Below, piece by piece: positions 15,416-22,960 of a DNA stretch of 22,960 nt (within the stretch, counting starts at the first letter, position 1; the number at the start of each line of letters is the position of its first letter). The position numbers and the translations under genes were made by a program. The DNA is taken from NCBI GenBank assembly GCA_002482865.1, contig DLGU01000126.1, positions 8,565 to 31,524 on the forward strand, given 5' to 3'. The DNA comes from Porphyrobacter sp. UBA7686 (lineage in GTDB: Bacteria > Pseudomonadota > Alphaproteobacteria > Sphingomonadales > Sphingomonadaceae). The notes under the pieces were generated by a model that saw only the letters and a list, made by a program, of their open reading frames with translations, made no database searches and was not told the origin of the DNA.

Positions 15416-18400
15416 TCACTTCCACGTGGTTGCCGGCTTTACGCCGCCGTCAGGAGCGGTCCGCATCATCTCGACCATGGCCTTAAGCATGTCTGCAAAT
15501 TCCGATTGCGGCGCGCGCTTGGCGGCCTTGTCAGCCCCGTGCAGCTCGGCTGCCCGGTTCTTGAGCTTTTTGCGCTGGAAATCCGAAAGGGTGATGGAAA
15601 ACCGGCTGGCAATTGCAAGACCTGTCAAGAAACGTTCGAAATCCGGCTCGCCGATCGCCGGTGCGGTGACGGTATAGACCCCCGGATCCTGGCTGGGTGT
15701 TGCCGCTGTCGCTACGGTCGCAGGGGTGACTGCCGCGCCGAAATTGTCCCCGCCACTGTCGGTTTGGGCAGCTGGGCCAGCGGCCCGACCGCGCGATTCG
15801 CGGCCCTTGATAATCATCCCAGCGGCCACTTCGATCTTGGGGTGAGGCGAGACCTGCACCTGCGGATAGGCCGGCTTTGCATCGCCCGCACCCACGGCAA
15901 CCAGGCGCAGGATGCTGCTAATTTCGGTCTGCGCCTGTGGATTGTTGCCGTGCAGCCGCACGAAAAGCCCCGAGCCGCGCCCGCACAGTGCCACCGCGAT
16001 ATCTTTGAGGTCTTCCTCGGCCAGTTCCCCCGCATTGATGAGCTGGCGCAACTGCCACCCGACGTGCCATGCGACACCGCCCAGAAACAGGAAGGCGGTC
16101 TCCTTGAGATGCCGAATTCGATCGGTGCCGCTAACCCGGCTCCAGTTGCGATCGATCGCCTGTTCGAGCGTCTTGCCGCTAAACAGCAACTCGCCAACAT
16201 ATCGCACATTCTCGCGGATATCGGCATCGCTCTGACGGTTAAGTTCATCGACGATCTGGGCCCATTGCTTGAGCCCGAACTCCTCCAGCAACGCCGGGTT
16301 TTCGGTGATGTGGCCGGTGAAGAAATCGCCGCCGGCCAACCGGATTGTTTCCGACGCCAGCTCGCGAGGTTCGCTGCCGCCAGACCAGATCGCGAAATCC
16401 GTGGTCCCGCCGCCGATATCGAGGATGATGTTGATCCGTCCCTTCGTAGACTGGCGCGAGGAATCATCCTTGAGGATATAGGCCGCCGCAGCATCGCCTT
16501 CGAACACCAGCGGGCAGATCGCATCGGAGCGGTGGTGGGGAATGACTTCGCTGATCGCGCGCGACATCAGGTTCAAGAAATCGACATCATCGCCCATGTT
16601 GCGTGGCCGAGAGAAGTGCCAGCGCAGCTGCGCTGGATTGTTGCCTGCCGCTGCCCACTCAGCCGACAACATCAGCACCAGCTGGCGGATATAGCGCCGT
16701 GCCGCGTCACGCATGTCGCTCGCTTGCGCCCATTTGAGGTTGAAGCGCAGCCGCCGCAGCAGCGTAGTCCAGTCGCCGAGGCCGACCGACGCGATGGTGC
16801 CGTCTGCCGTGAAATCAGGTTGGAAATAGATAAGCTGGCTCAGAAGGAGTGCGTCGCGCAGTACCTCGTTGCCCTGCACCGCCGTCATCGCGTGATTGTC
16901 GAGATCGCGGTTAATGATGACCGTAGGGGTGGGAAGCGGGCGCTGGTCGGGCGGCAGGAACTCGCGTAGCGATTGCCCCAGTGCGCCGACCGGTAGCGCG
17001 ACTTCCCGAGTATCCTGCACCGGGTGGACAAGCCGGGCTTGAAGGTTCGCCGGAGACTGGTCGTCATTGAGGCAGGCGACAGTGTTGGTGGTGCCGAAGT
17101 CGATCGACACGTCGCCATCGGCGTCGTTGATCGGGCCCACGTCCTGGATGGCCAGCAGCGCCATACCTGCTGGTACCGGAGGCTGATCGACTCCAAGGCA
17201 GACCGCGAAGAACGCCGCCTCAAACGGCACGCGGCTGATCTGCACTTCCGAGACATTGCTCATGGTGTCGCGGGCTCGCAGCCGGGTAAGTTCGGGTGAA
17301 GTCAGGAACCGACCATCGTAATCGGGGATGCGGTCAAGCTGATTACCAAGGCTGGGCGGATCAAGTGGGGCCGATGAAGCCCAGAGGCTTGCGGCCTCAG
17401 CGCGGTTTTCGGGTTGCTGACGGCTCATCAACATGCGGGCCATGAGCGTGCCCGAGGCTGCCAGCCGCCCGCGCAGGCGGCGTACAACGCTGCGACCATA
17501 ATCTATCCGGGCGACATAATGCTGCCAGCGCGTGCTCTTGAAATCGGGCCACACCGCGAAATCGCCAAGGCCCCAGTCGATCTCGTTCGCCAGCGTTGCT
17601 CCTGCAAAGGTGCGCGACAGGGTGTGGCCCGTCGACCCGAGCGGGATTGTCAGCGACACCCGGCCGTCGCGCGCCCTGTCGAGCCGCTTGGCAAGTTCGG
17701 GCGGGGAGAGGACAAGCAGGATCAGAGGCGAAAGCGGCAACAGGTAATCGGCAAAGCGATCAGGGTGAGAAACGATCTGTCCGGGCCGGTCTTCCTCGTT
17801 CAGGCGGAGCAGCACCCTCGTAAAGAAATCATCCGGCGTGACCAGCAAGAACCCAGCCTTGGTGATCTCGTCAGCCAGCGCCTTGCGTTCCGAAGCGCGC
17901 ATGTCGAGCGCCTGCTGCAAGGTAACGTGACCCCAGAAGGTGATCGCGGTCGCCGGGTGGCCATCACTGGCAAGATATCGGTCAAGCAACACCATGCCTT
18001 TGAATGGCTGTTCCTCGATATCAGCCCGCAGCGGGATGATGCAATGCGAGGTCCCCGGCTTGGGCGGAGCCGCCTTTATCGGAGTTGCGAGCAAGCGATA
18101 GGGTGCAGGCAAATCGCGGTCGAGAGGATCGCCGACCACGAACTCGAAATCATCGGCAGTTTCGCCCGACAAGCCCGGCTGGCGGCGCACGTCACCGACG
18201 AAGGCCCTCACGCGGTTGAGGAGATTGGTGAGCGTGGTCTGCGCCAGCGCATCGCCTTGCCCGTCGCACAGGTGCTTTAGTTCGTCATGCAGCCGGTTCA
18301 GATATTGCAGCAGCAGGTTAAGATCCGCATACGGCAGGCGGTTGTTCGGCTGGCAAGTCAGCGGATCAATCAGGCCTTCCCCCATCCAGCTGATCGGACA

Positions 18401-18961
18401 GGTCCAGCTATCGGCATCGCGGCCCGGAGCAATCAGACAGGCCGGGTTGAGCAAGGCCAGTGGGCGCGTGCCAGGCAGATCGCGGCCATCGCGATCGAGC
18501 ATCACAACCCGCATCACCACTGGGCAATCCCAACCACACGACGTGTTGTCCGGCGATGGTGGAAATGGCAGGGCAACCTGCGGCAGCAGATGCATCATCA
18601 CCTGGGCAAAGCGCGAGTTCTCCTCGAACAGCGGCACCGCCTCGAAGGTGACGCGGTACGCGCTCTCGCGCTGGGCCGAGAGGGCAAGAATAGTCAGCAA
18701 CGCGCGCCACTGGCCGATTACGCGGGGGTCATCGGCGGTCGGATCGAGCAGGACGTCGGCAAAGCTGCGCACCTGGGCCCACGGGTCGGGCGTCGAGCGG
18801 ACCAGATCGACCTTGGCGTCTTTGTCGACATTGAGCGCTTTGCCGAGTTCCGAAAGGCTGCTTTCGGCCAGAACCCAGCTACCCGGCTGGGTGGCGACCT
18901 TGAAATTGTGCCCCTTTTCCTTGAGCGGGGTCAACATCAGCACATTGGCGTCACTGGCCAT
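15416..18961 (-). CDS. Giant Hsp70/actin-fold ATPase with long N-terminal region
   Basis: About 1181 residues. Numbered from the alternative start 18979, the ATPase domain spans about 620-1055: phosphate-1 loop at 624-633 (SIDFGTTNTV), FEGDAAAAYIL at 826-836 like the EPxAAAxAY segment of Hsp70, phosphate-2 loop at 853-862 (LDIGGGTTDF), and adenosine loop at 995-1005 (AVALCGRGSGL). Residues 1-615 have no recognised domain, and the final 130 residues replace the usual substrate-binding domain. No signal peptide or membrane segment is seen, so it is cytoplasmic. I prefer ATG 18961, which has AAGGGA six bases upstream, over ATG 18979, which has none. It overlaps the tubulin-like gene by 11 bases. 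SrfB-type proteins are another large Hsp70-fold lineage; membership cannot be tested here. Confidence 0.85.
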   Translation of the reverse strand: MASDANVLMLTPLKEKGHNFKVATQPGSWVLAESSLSELGKALNVDKDAKVDLVRSTPDPWAQVRSFADVLLDPTADDPRVIGQWRALLTILALSAQRESAYRVTFEAVPLFEENSRFAQVMMHLLPQVALPFPPSPDNTSCGWDCPVVMRVVMLDRDGRDLPGTRPLALLNPACLIAPGRDADSWTCPISWMGEGLIDPLTCQPNNRLPYADLNLLLQYLNRLHDELKHLCDGQGDALAQTTLTNLLNRVRAFVGDVRRQPGLSGETADDFEFVVGDPLDRDLPAPYRLLATPIKAAPPKPGTSHCIIPLRADIEEQPFKGMVLLDRYLASDGHPATAITFWGHVTLQQALDMRASERKALADEITKAGFLLVTPDDFFTRVLLRLNEEDRPGQIVSHPDRFADYLLPLSPLILLVLSPPELAKRLDRARDGRVSLTIPLGSTGHTLSRTFAGATLANEIDWGLGDFAVWPDFKSTRWQHYVARIDYGRSVVRRLRGRLAASGTLMARMLMSRQQPENRAEAASLWASSAPLDPPSLGNQLDRIPDYDGRFLTSPELTRLRARDTMSNVSEVQISRVPFEAAFFAVCLGVDQPPVPAGMALLAIQDVGPINDADGDVSIDFGTTNTVACLNDDQSPANLQARLVHPVQDTREVALPVGALGQSLREFLPPDQRPLPTPTVIINRDLDNHAMTAVQGNEVLRDALLLSQLIYFQPDFTADGTIASVGLGDWTTLLRRLRFNLKWAQASDMRDAARRYIRQLVLMLSAEWAAAGNNPAQLRWHFSRPRNMGDDVDFLNLMSRAISEVIPHHRSDAICPLVFEGDAAAAYILKDDSSRQSTKGRINIILDIGGGTTDFAIWSGGSEPRELASETIRLAGGDFFTGHITENPALLEEFGLKQWAQIVDELNRQSDADIRENVRYVGELLFSGKTLEQAIDRNWSRVSGTDRIRHLKETAFLFLGGVAWHVGWQLRQLINAGELAEEDLKDIAVALCGRGSGLFVRLHGNNPQAQTEISSILRLVAVGAGDAKPAYPQVQVSPHPKIEVAAGMIIKGRESRGRAAGPAAQTDSGGDNFGAAVTPATVATAATPSQDPGVYTVTAPAIGEPDFERFLTGLAIASRFSITLSDFQRKKLKNRAAELHGADKAAKRAPQSEFADMLKAMVEMMRTAPDGGVKPATTWK

Positions 18962-20591
18962 TGGTGGGTCCCTTGTCATGGAACGGGCGCGCGGCGCGGT
19001 GGACTGCAGCGATCAGGCGGCCGAGGCCGGTGCTTTTGCCATGCCCTGCTTCATCGTCGTGCAACTCGTCAAATACTGCCTGGCCGTTTGCTGGTTTCTT
19101 TTGGCTATCCGCGGGGATCACGACCTGTGTGAGATCGCTACTCGTTTCCTGTTCCGAGCGGCTTTCTTTCAAGAGGATGGCATTTTGCGGCATGTCGCGG
19201 TCGTTGCGCGAGAGTAAGGCGACAGGGTTCCAAAGCTCAACCCGTAGTCCCTCCGGAACAAACAGCTGCATGCAGGCGGCCCATTCTATCAGACTCTCGG
19301 ATAATGTGACGAGGTTTTCACGAAGCGTCACCGTATTGCCCAGCCAGTCTGTACCCTCGGTAAGCTTTCTCAACCATGCGAACTGGATTTCCAGTGTGTT
19401 ATCCAAAAGACCCCGGCGCTTGCGCGGGGCGGCCAAGGCTGGCTCGATGCGATTGCGCCATATCACCGCAAAGCGCAGGGCCTGCGCTAACCGCTCGAAC
19501 ACCCTGTCACGCATAGTATCACTAATCGGCAGATCGCCCCAGGTCAGCGCCTCATCATCGCGCCGCGCGGCCATCATCGGCTGACGCTGCGGCTCGATTG
19601 CATCAAGGGTGAAGAAATCCGCGACGCCCATCGCCGCGACCAGTTCGGGCAGCAGCGCGGGATTGCGCTGCTCGTTGCGACCAGGTTGGTGGTAATTCAG
19701 CGAGATTAGCTTGTCCCAGCCCGCAATATAGAGATGGTCGAACACGCCTTCCTGCTCGGTCAGGCGGTCGTAGAAATTGACCGCTACCTGTGCCTGCGGC
19801 AACAGCTGAGACGAGGTGATCACGTTGGCTGCTGTGTCAGTCGGATCTTTGAATGTGAAATAGGGCAGCATCAGCGCCCCACCGATCTTCACCGCTTCGG
19901 CGTTGATGTTCTGTTTGTTGCCCGGTTTGCGCAACTTGTCGAGCGAGCGGGCGATGGTCGGAAAGCCTGCCGCACCGGTCCCGCCGAACAACGATCCTGC
20001 TAGCATTATCCGAACCTCGCCGCCGGTGCTACTGCCGTTGCGCATCAGTTCGGTCATGGTGGTCAGGAACTGCGGCGAATCGTAATGCAGCGCCGACAGC
20101 AGCGCCGCCGATCCGACGTGGGCCCGCCCGCGATAGCCTTCTTCCAGCCTGAGGTCCTGCTCCTTGTCCGCTGCGGGCGCACCGGCGGGACGGAACAGCA
20201 GGTCGAACAGGTCCTTCTGGGCCGTTGTCATCTGCCCTTCCTGCAGGATCTCGGCCAGCGTGTTGAGCTTTTCAGGGGCCGGGCGCCAATGGCAGGCGTC
20301 GGCATCGGCGAACAGCTTCCTTAGCGGTACACTGAGCAGGCTGGTGCGTTCGTCCGGCTTCTTGTCGGTCCAGTCCAGCTTGTTTCCGCCGGTCGTCAGC
20401 TCGGCCTGAATCCGGTGGATCAGATTGAGGAGCGTCTCGGTGCGCTGGACATTGCCATTGGCATTGTCCTGATCAATCAGACCGATATGGACACCGTCGG
20501 CCGGGCCGATGCCGCTGGCAAACAGATATAGCGCGGATTCGACGATCTTGGCACCAGTGCCGCCGATGCCGATCAGGATGTTGGTTGCCAT
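18951..20591 (-). CDS. Tubulin/FtsZ-fold GTPase of the Tubulin_2-like type
   Basis: A 546-residue protein. The Rossmann start ILIGIGGTGAKIVESALYLF (residues 5-24) and the nucleotide-loop signature GSLFGGTGAAGFPTIAR (199-215, equivalent to GGGTGxG of tubulin/FtsZ) identify the fold. VHIGLIDQDNANGN (34-47) fits the ribose-contacting loop. QRNPALLPELVAAMGVADFF (308-327) occupies the region of the catalytic T7 loop, but not with the canonical GxxNxD sequence. It is much longer than FtsZ between loop 1 and the signature and is not a cell-division FtsZ. Tubulin_2-like proteins have been linked by genome context to membrane-remodelling systems. SD GGAGG precedes ATG 20591. It lies 15 bases after the membrane gene and overlaps the Hsp70-like gene. 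Confidence 0.85.
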   Translation of the reverse strand: MATNILIGIGGTGAKIVESALYLFASGIGPADGVHIGLIDQDNANGNVQRTETLLNLIHRIQAELTTGGNKLDWTDKKPDERTSLLSVPLRKLFADADACHWRPAPEKLNTLAEILQEGQMTTAQKDLFDLLFRPAGAPAADKEQDLRLEEGYRGRAHVGSAALLSALHYDSPQFLTTMTELMRNGSSTGGEVRIMLAGSLFGGTGAAGFPTIARSLDKLRKPGNKQNINAEAVKIGGALMLPYFTFKDPTDTAANVITSSQLLPQAQVAVNFYDRLTEQEGVFDHLYIAGWDKLISLNYHQPGRNEQRNPALLPELVAAMGVADFFTLDAIEPQRQPMMAARRDDEALTWGDLPISDTMRDRVFERLAQALRFAVIWRNRIEPALAAPRKRRGLLDNTLEIQFAWLRKLTEGTDWLGNTVTLRENLVTLSESLIEWAACMQLFVPEGLRVELWNPVALLSRNDRDMPQNAILLKESRSEQETSSDLTQVVIPADSQKKPANGQAVFDELHDDEAGHGKSTGLGRLIAAVHRAARPFHDKGPTNGQ

Positions 20592-20606
20592 GCTGATTGC
20601 CTCCGA

Positions 20607-21125
20607 TCAGCCGCCGAAGCCGGGAACAGCGACCTTGGAGGCGCGCGATGCGCCGAGGCCCGTCCCGAGCCAATAGCCCATGATCGCCAACAACAACGCC
20701 ACCACTGTGCCGGTGACCGTCACGCCGCTGGCCAGACTGGAGGCGATCGGCGCGTTTATCATCAGCAGCCACCCGGCAGCGATCGCTCCAATCACGGTCA
20801 GGATCAGCAGGCCTGCCCAGGGCTGGCGCTTGGCCCGCGCAGACACATCGCCGACCGGAGGATTGATCTCAACCAGCATTAGCCACACCATCGCCATTAC
20901 AAAGGCGATGCCAATCGCGGCCGCGCCCATGGTAATCAGCTGCCCGATCAGATCATCGATCCGTACCTGCACGCCCATGGGATTGTCCTGCAGGTTTTCT
21001 AGCACGGCCTGCGACAAGTTGCCCTGATCGGCCATGCCGAACCGCGCAAAGGCGAAGAAGATACCGAACGCCGCCGCGTTCGCTCCCATTGCCAGTGCGA
21101 GGCGGACCAAGATGTTGCTGTTCAT
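20607..21125 (-). CDS. Four-helix inner-membrane protein of the tubulin/Hsp70 operon
   Basis: A 172-residue protein with four predicted membrane helices at about 8-30, 62-86, 103-123 and 132-155. A polar segment after the first (ADQGNLSQAVLENLQDNPMG) contains a possible amphipathic helix, and the Gly-rich C-terminus ends GFGG. No catalytic motif or named family is recognised. ATG 21125 follows AGGGG. It lies 51 bases after the vWA lipoprotein gene and 15 bases before the tubulin-like gene. A role as membrane docking platform between the periplasmic vWA protein and the cytoplasmic nucleotidases is inferred from position only. Confidence 0.75.
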   Translation of the reverse strand: MNSNILVRLALAMGANAAAFGIFFAFARFGMADQGNLSQAVLENLQDNPMGVQVRIDDLIGQLITMGAAAIGIAFVMAMVWLMLVEINPPVGDVSARAKRQPWAGLLILTVIGAIAAGWLLMINAPIASSLASGVTVTGTVVALLLAIMGYWLGTGLGASRASKVAVPGFGG

Positions 21126-21176
21126 TGCAGTGCCCCTATTTTTGTCAATCTGTTCTTCATGGCACGCGTGCCCGAT

Positions 21177-22592
21177 TCATTCGATCGTGATCGCGGCGGC
21201 GAAGCCGCCCAGCCGCACCGGCTTGCCTTCGGCCGCGTCAAGCAACGCCAGTTCCAGCAGACGCGCGGTTTCCGCAAGGTTAAGTGTCGGCACAACTGGT
21301 CGGGTAATTGCTTCAGCCTCGCCCGATGCTGCAAAGCTCCAGTCGCGCATCCACTGGCTGTCGGGGTTGGGACTGGACAACGACATGCGGGTCGCCTCCC
21401 CTACGATCAGGAAAGTCCCCGTGCCGATCTGGGCCAGTTGCGCCGGATCTAGTGTGAAGCGGCCAGTCCCGTCATCGCTCCATCCGCCCCCCACAGTCCC
21501 CTCGGCGCGCCAATCGCCGCCCTTGGGAGCGCAGGAATCGCCCACCTGCCGCCACAGCCGGGTCTGCCCCTTTATCGGCCCCTGCCAGATCGCGCCGGGG
21601 CGGACATTGGCGGCAGCTATGCCCGGCCACACCGCGCCCGGATCAGGCTTGGTGAGGCGCAAGGCCGCTGCGCGGTCGAGCGCGAATTGTGGCAGCGCCA
21701 CGCCCTGCTTGGGCGGCAGGAACACCTGCTTGGTAAGCGCCGAGCCCGACGAGGCAGCGATAGCCTCGGTGCTCTGGCCGATGATCGCCGGTTCGAGCGA
21801 GAACAGCGCGTGGCGAGCGGTGCCGTTGGTGAAGGCCTCAGCAATCCGGGCCGACGGCGCCTGAACCATCGCCCGGTGAAAAGCATCAAGCCGTGCCTGT
21901 GGGCCGGCCACCATCACAAACAGATAGCGCCCCGTCGCCGTGAAATCGCGGCGCTTGCTCGGAAGATCGCTCACCCGACCGGCATAAGGGCTCTCGAAGC
22001 CGTAGACCGCGATGCCCCGGCCGCTGTCGAAGATCTTGCCGAACGGCCTGGCAAACGCCACGCCGCTGCTGGTCAGAACTTCATCATTTACTAGCCACAG
22101 ATCGCTCACCACCACCGACAGCGTATCAGCGGGCTCTGCGGCGATCTTTTCGAACACCGCGTCGATATGGCTTTCCTGCGCATCGCAATTGGGCTTGCCC
22201 GGCGGGCAGAGATAGCCTGCTTCGGTCTGCATCTTGTCGCGCCCGGCCTGATCTAGCTGGGTGAAGGTGCGATCGAATCGCCAGACCGTGGTATTGCCGC
22301 GGTCGATTTGCGGCAACTCGGGCAACATCCCAACCAGATCGGGCATGAGCCGCGTGGCCGTATCGCCGCCGCGAATATAGCCGACCATGCTTGCCGAGCC
22401 GTCGAGATAGAGCGTGTATGGTCCGCCGGGATCTCGGGGGACCGCGACCTCATCCTGCGTGTTCGCGATGAAAGCAGCCGCTTCGCCCGGATAACAATCG
22501 AGGCCGGAGATATCAGCCGTTACGCCGCTGGCCGTATCGCAACCTGCAAGCAGCAAAATACTGAAAAGCCCGCCAAACCTCTTCAAGGTCAT
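21177..22592 (-). CDS. Lipoprotein with von Willebrand factor A (MIDAS) domain
   Basis: A 471-residue protein, first gene of the operon. The signal peptide ends in a lipobox LLAG with lipidated C18; residue +2 is aspartate, which in E. coli retains lipoproteins in the inner membrane. A vWA domain follows: YTLYLDGSASMVGY gives the DxSxS metal site (D64, S66, S68), and LSVVVSDLWL around D164 fits the second acidic contact. Residues 240-471 form a C-terminal beta-rich region without a recognised family. vWA domains bind a divalent metal and a partner protein, so this is a likely periplasmic sensor or adaptor. ATG 22592 has GGAGGG five bases upstream. An inverted repeat sits 24 bases before the start. 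Confidence 0.8.
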   Translation of the reverse strand: MTLKRFGGLFSILLLAGCDTASGVTADISGLDCYPGEAAAFIANTQDEVAVPRDPGGPYTLYLDGSASMVGYIRGGDTATRLMPDLVGMLPELPQIDRGNTTVWRFDRTFTQLDQAGRDKMQTEAGYLCPPGKPNCDAQESHIDAVFEKIAAEPADTLSVVVSDLWLVNDEVLTSSGVAFARPFGKIFDSGRGIAVYGFESPYAGRVSDLPSKRRDFTATGRYLFVMVAGPQARLDAFHRAMVQAPSARIAEAFTNGTARHALFSLEPAIIGQSTEAIAASSGSALTKQVFLPPKQGVALPQFALDRAAALRLTKPDPGAVWPGIAAANVRPGAIWQGPIKGQTRLWRQVGDSCAPKGGDWRAEGTVGGGWSDDGTGRFTLDPAQLAQIGTGTFLIVGEATRMSLSSPNPDSQWMRDWSFAASGEAEAITRPVVPTLNLAETARLLELALLDAAEGKPVRLGGFAAAITIE

Positions 22593-22615
22593 GAATCCCT
22601 CCGTTCCCGCGACAA

Positions 22616-22631
22616 TAAGTCGGCTGACTTA
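22616..22631. promoter_or_regulatory. Inverted repeat just upstream of the vWA operon
   Basis: TAAGTC and GACTTA form perfect 6-base arms around GGCT, 24-39 bases before ATG 22592. This is a good position for an operator or a 5'-UTR hairpin. I see no convincing -35/-10 pair beside it. Confidence 0.35.
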
Positions 22632-22885
22632 CGCTTTGTCCAGTCTTTTCGTGGAGATCATATGTCCTTTCGGTGATTTGTCTTCTCACCTTGAGTGCTG
22701 AGCCTACGGCTCGTGCCTCGAACCATCCGTCGATCCGGCGCAGCACCGCTCTCGGCCCGTCAAGCAGGGCCTTTGGGAGCAGGGCTGCAAGTAGGTCCTG
22801 ATAGCGGATCGAGTTAAGGAAGCGATCGATCAGCAGCGCGCAATTTGCCGACATGTGACAGTTTGCGACTTATGACACATCGCAG
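22632..22885. other. Upstream region of the operon with a possible decayed gene
   Basis: A minus-strand frame begins at 22854 (MSANCALLIDRFLNSIRYQD...) and runs past the vWA start into that gene, but it has no recognisable family and no good ribosome-binding site. It may be a 5' fragment of a lost gene. The operon promoter should lie in this stretch. Confidence 0.3.
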
Positions 22886-22936
22886 TGACATGACCCCCTG
22901 ATTTTCCTCCACGAGCGATTAGAGTCTGGCCTGAAG
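22886..22936 (+). mobile_element. 51-base terminal fragment of the IS3/IS407 element
   Basis: These bases match the OrfA-side end of the complete IS at 6501-7767 (minus strand from 7767) with a single difference (TGACA for TGACG). They then diverge abruptly after CTGAAG. The fragment is in the opposite orientation to the complete copy, so both OrfA-side ends face the interval 7768-22885. The rest of this copy has been lost or replaced. Confidence 0.85.
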
Positions 22937-22960
22937 TGCACTGCTACCTAACCTCGGACC

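Noticed and set aside
15269..16969. A 566-codon open frame on the plus strand
   Set aside because: It lies antisense to the Hsp70-like gene and the N-terminus of the operon's last gene, and its translation is Arg/Ala/His-rich without any motif; a shadow of high-GC coding sequence.
17414..19217. Further long plus-strand frames opposite the Hsp70-like and tubulin-like genes
   Set aside because: They mirror the GC codon bias of the opposite strand; no ribosome-binding site or domain supports them.
18951..20591. Identification of the tubulin-like gene as cell-division ftsZ or plasmid tubZ
   Set aside because: Length, spacing of the signature loop and absence of the canonical T7 loop do not fit FtsZ, and no partitioning partner or centromere-like repeats are present.
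22513..22854. A 113-codon minus-strand frame overlapping the start of the vWA lipoprotein
   Set aside because: It overlaps the well-supported lipoprotein start and lacks homology; kept only as a possible gene fragment in the upstream region.
1..22960. CRISPR arrays or rRNA genes
   Set aside because: No regularly spaced repeats of 25-40 bases and no rRNA-like sequence were seen anywhere in the window.

Overview
The window looks like a piece of an alphaproteobacterial chromosome, most likely from the Sphingomonadales. That rests on the high GC of the likely host genes, the resemblance of the GTPase, SNase-like, DUF3768 and IS remnants to proteins I associate with sphingomonads, and the Shine-Dalgarno usage; it is an inference from style, not a database match. 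The left edge (1-2013) appears to be core chromosome: a COG0523/CobW zinc-chaperone-type GTPase whose first codons lie outside the window, and a polytopic membrane protein.

From about 2067 the character changes to a mosaic accessory region. A 26-base copy of a tRNA-Ser 3' end (probable att site) sits beside a P4-type tyrosine integrase. It is followed by a truncated IS3-family element, two secreted SH3-like proteins with a locally AT-rich segment, an IS5-family remnant, and an intact IS3/IS407-type element (6501-7767) with overlapping OrfA/OrfB and an A6G frameshift heptamer. Next come a membrane zinc-ribbon protein, IS3 and IS1380 remnants, a secreted SNase-like nuclease overlapping an excalibur-domain protein, and a small unit of catalytic-core-only integrase, DUF3768 protein and papain/C39-like cysteine protease.

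The right half (13135-22592) holds the most interesting content. On the minus strand a tight five-gene operon runs in this order: a lipoprotein with a von Willebrand A (MIDAS) domain, a four-helix membrane protein, a tubulin/FtsZ-fold GTPase of the Tubulin_2-like kind, a very large Hsp70/actin-fold ATPase with a roughly 600-residue unassigned N-terminal part, and a membrane-anchored coiled-coil/proline-rich protein with a C-terminal globular domain. Facing it, tail to tail, is a TerA-type protein (TerD domain, proline linker, C-terminal TerA/TerD-like domain). Together these parts suggest an envelope-associated machine that combines a tubulin-like and an actin/Hsp70-like nucleotidase with a periplasmic vWA sensor or adaptor and a tellurium-resistance-family Ca-binding-type protein. 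I know of no characterised system with this exact set. Its function (membrane remodelling, stress response or phage defence) is inference.

The last 75 bases contain a 51-base fragment of the same IS end found at 7767, in inverted orientation. The interval 7768-22885 is therefore bracketed by inverted IS ends.
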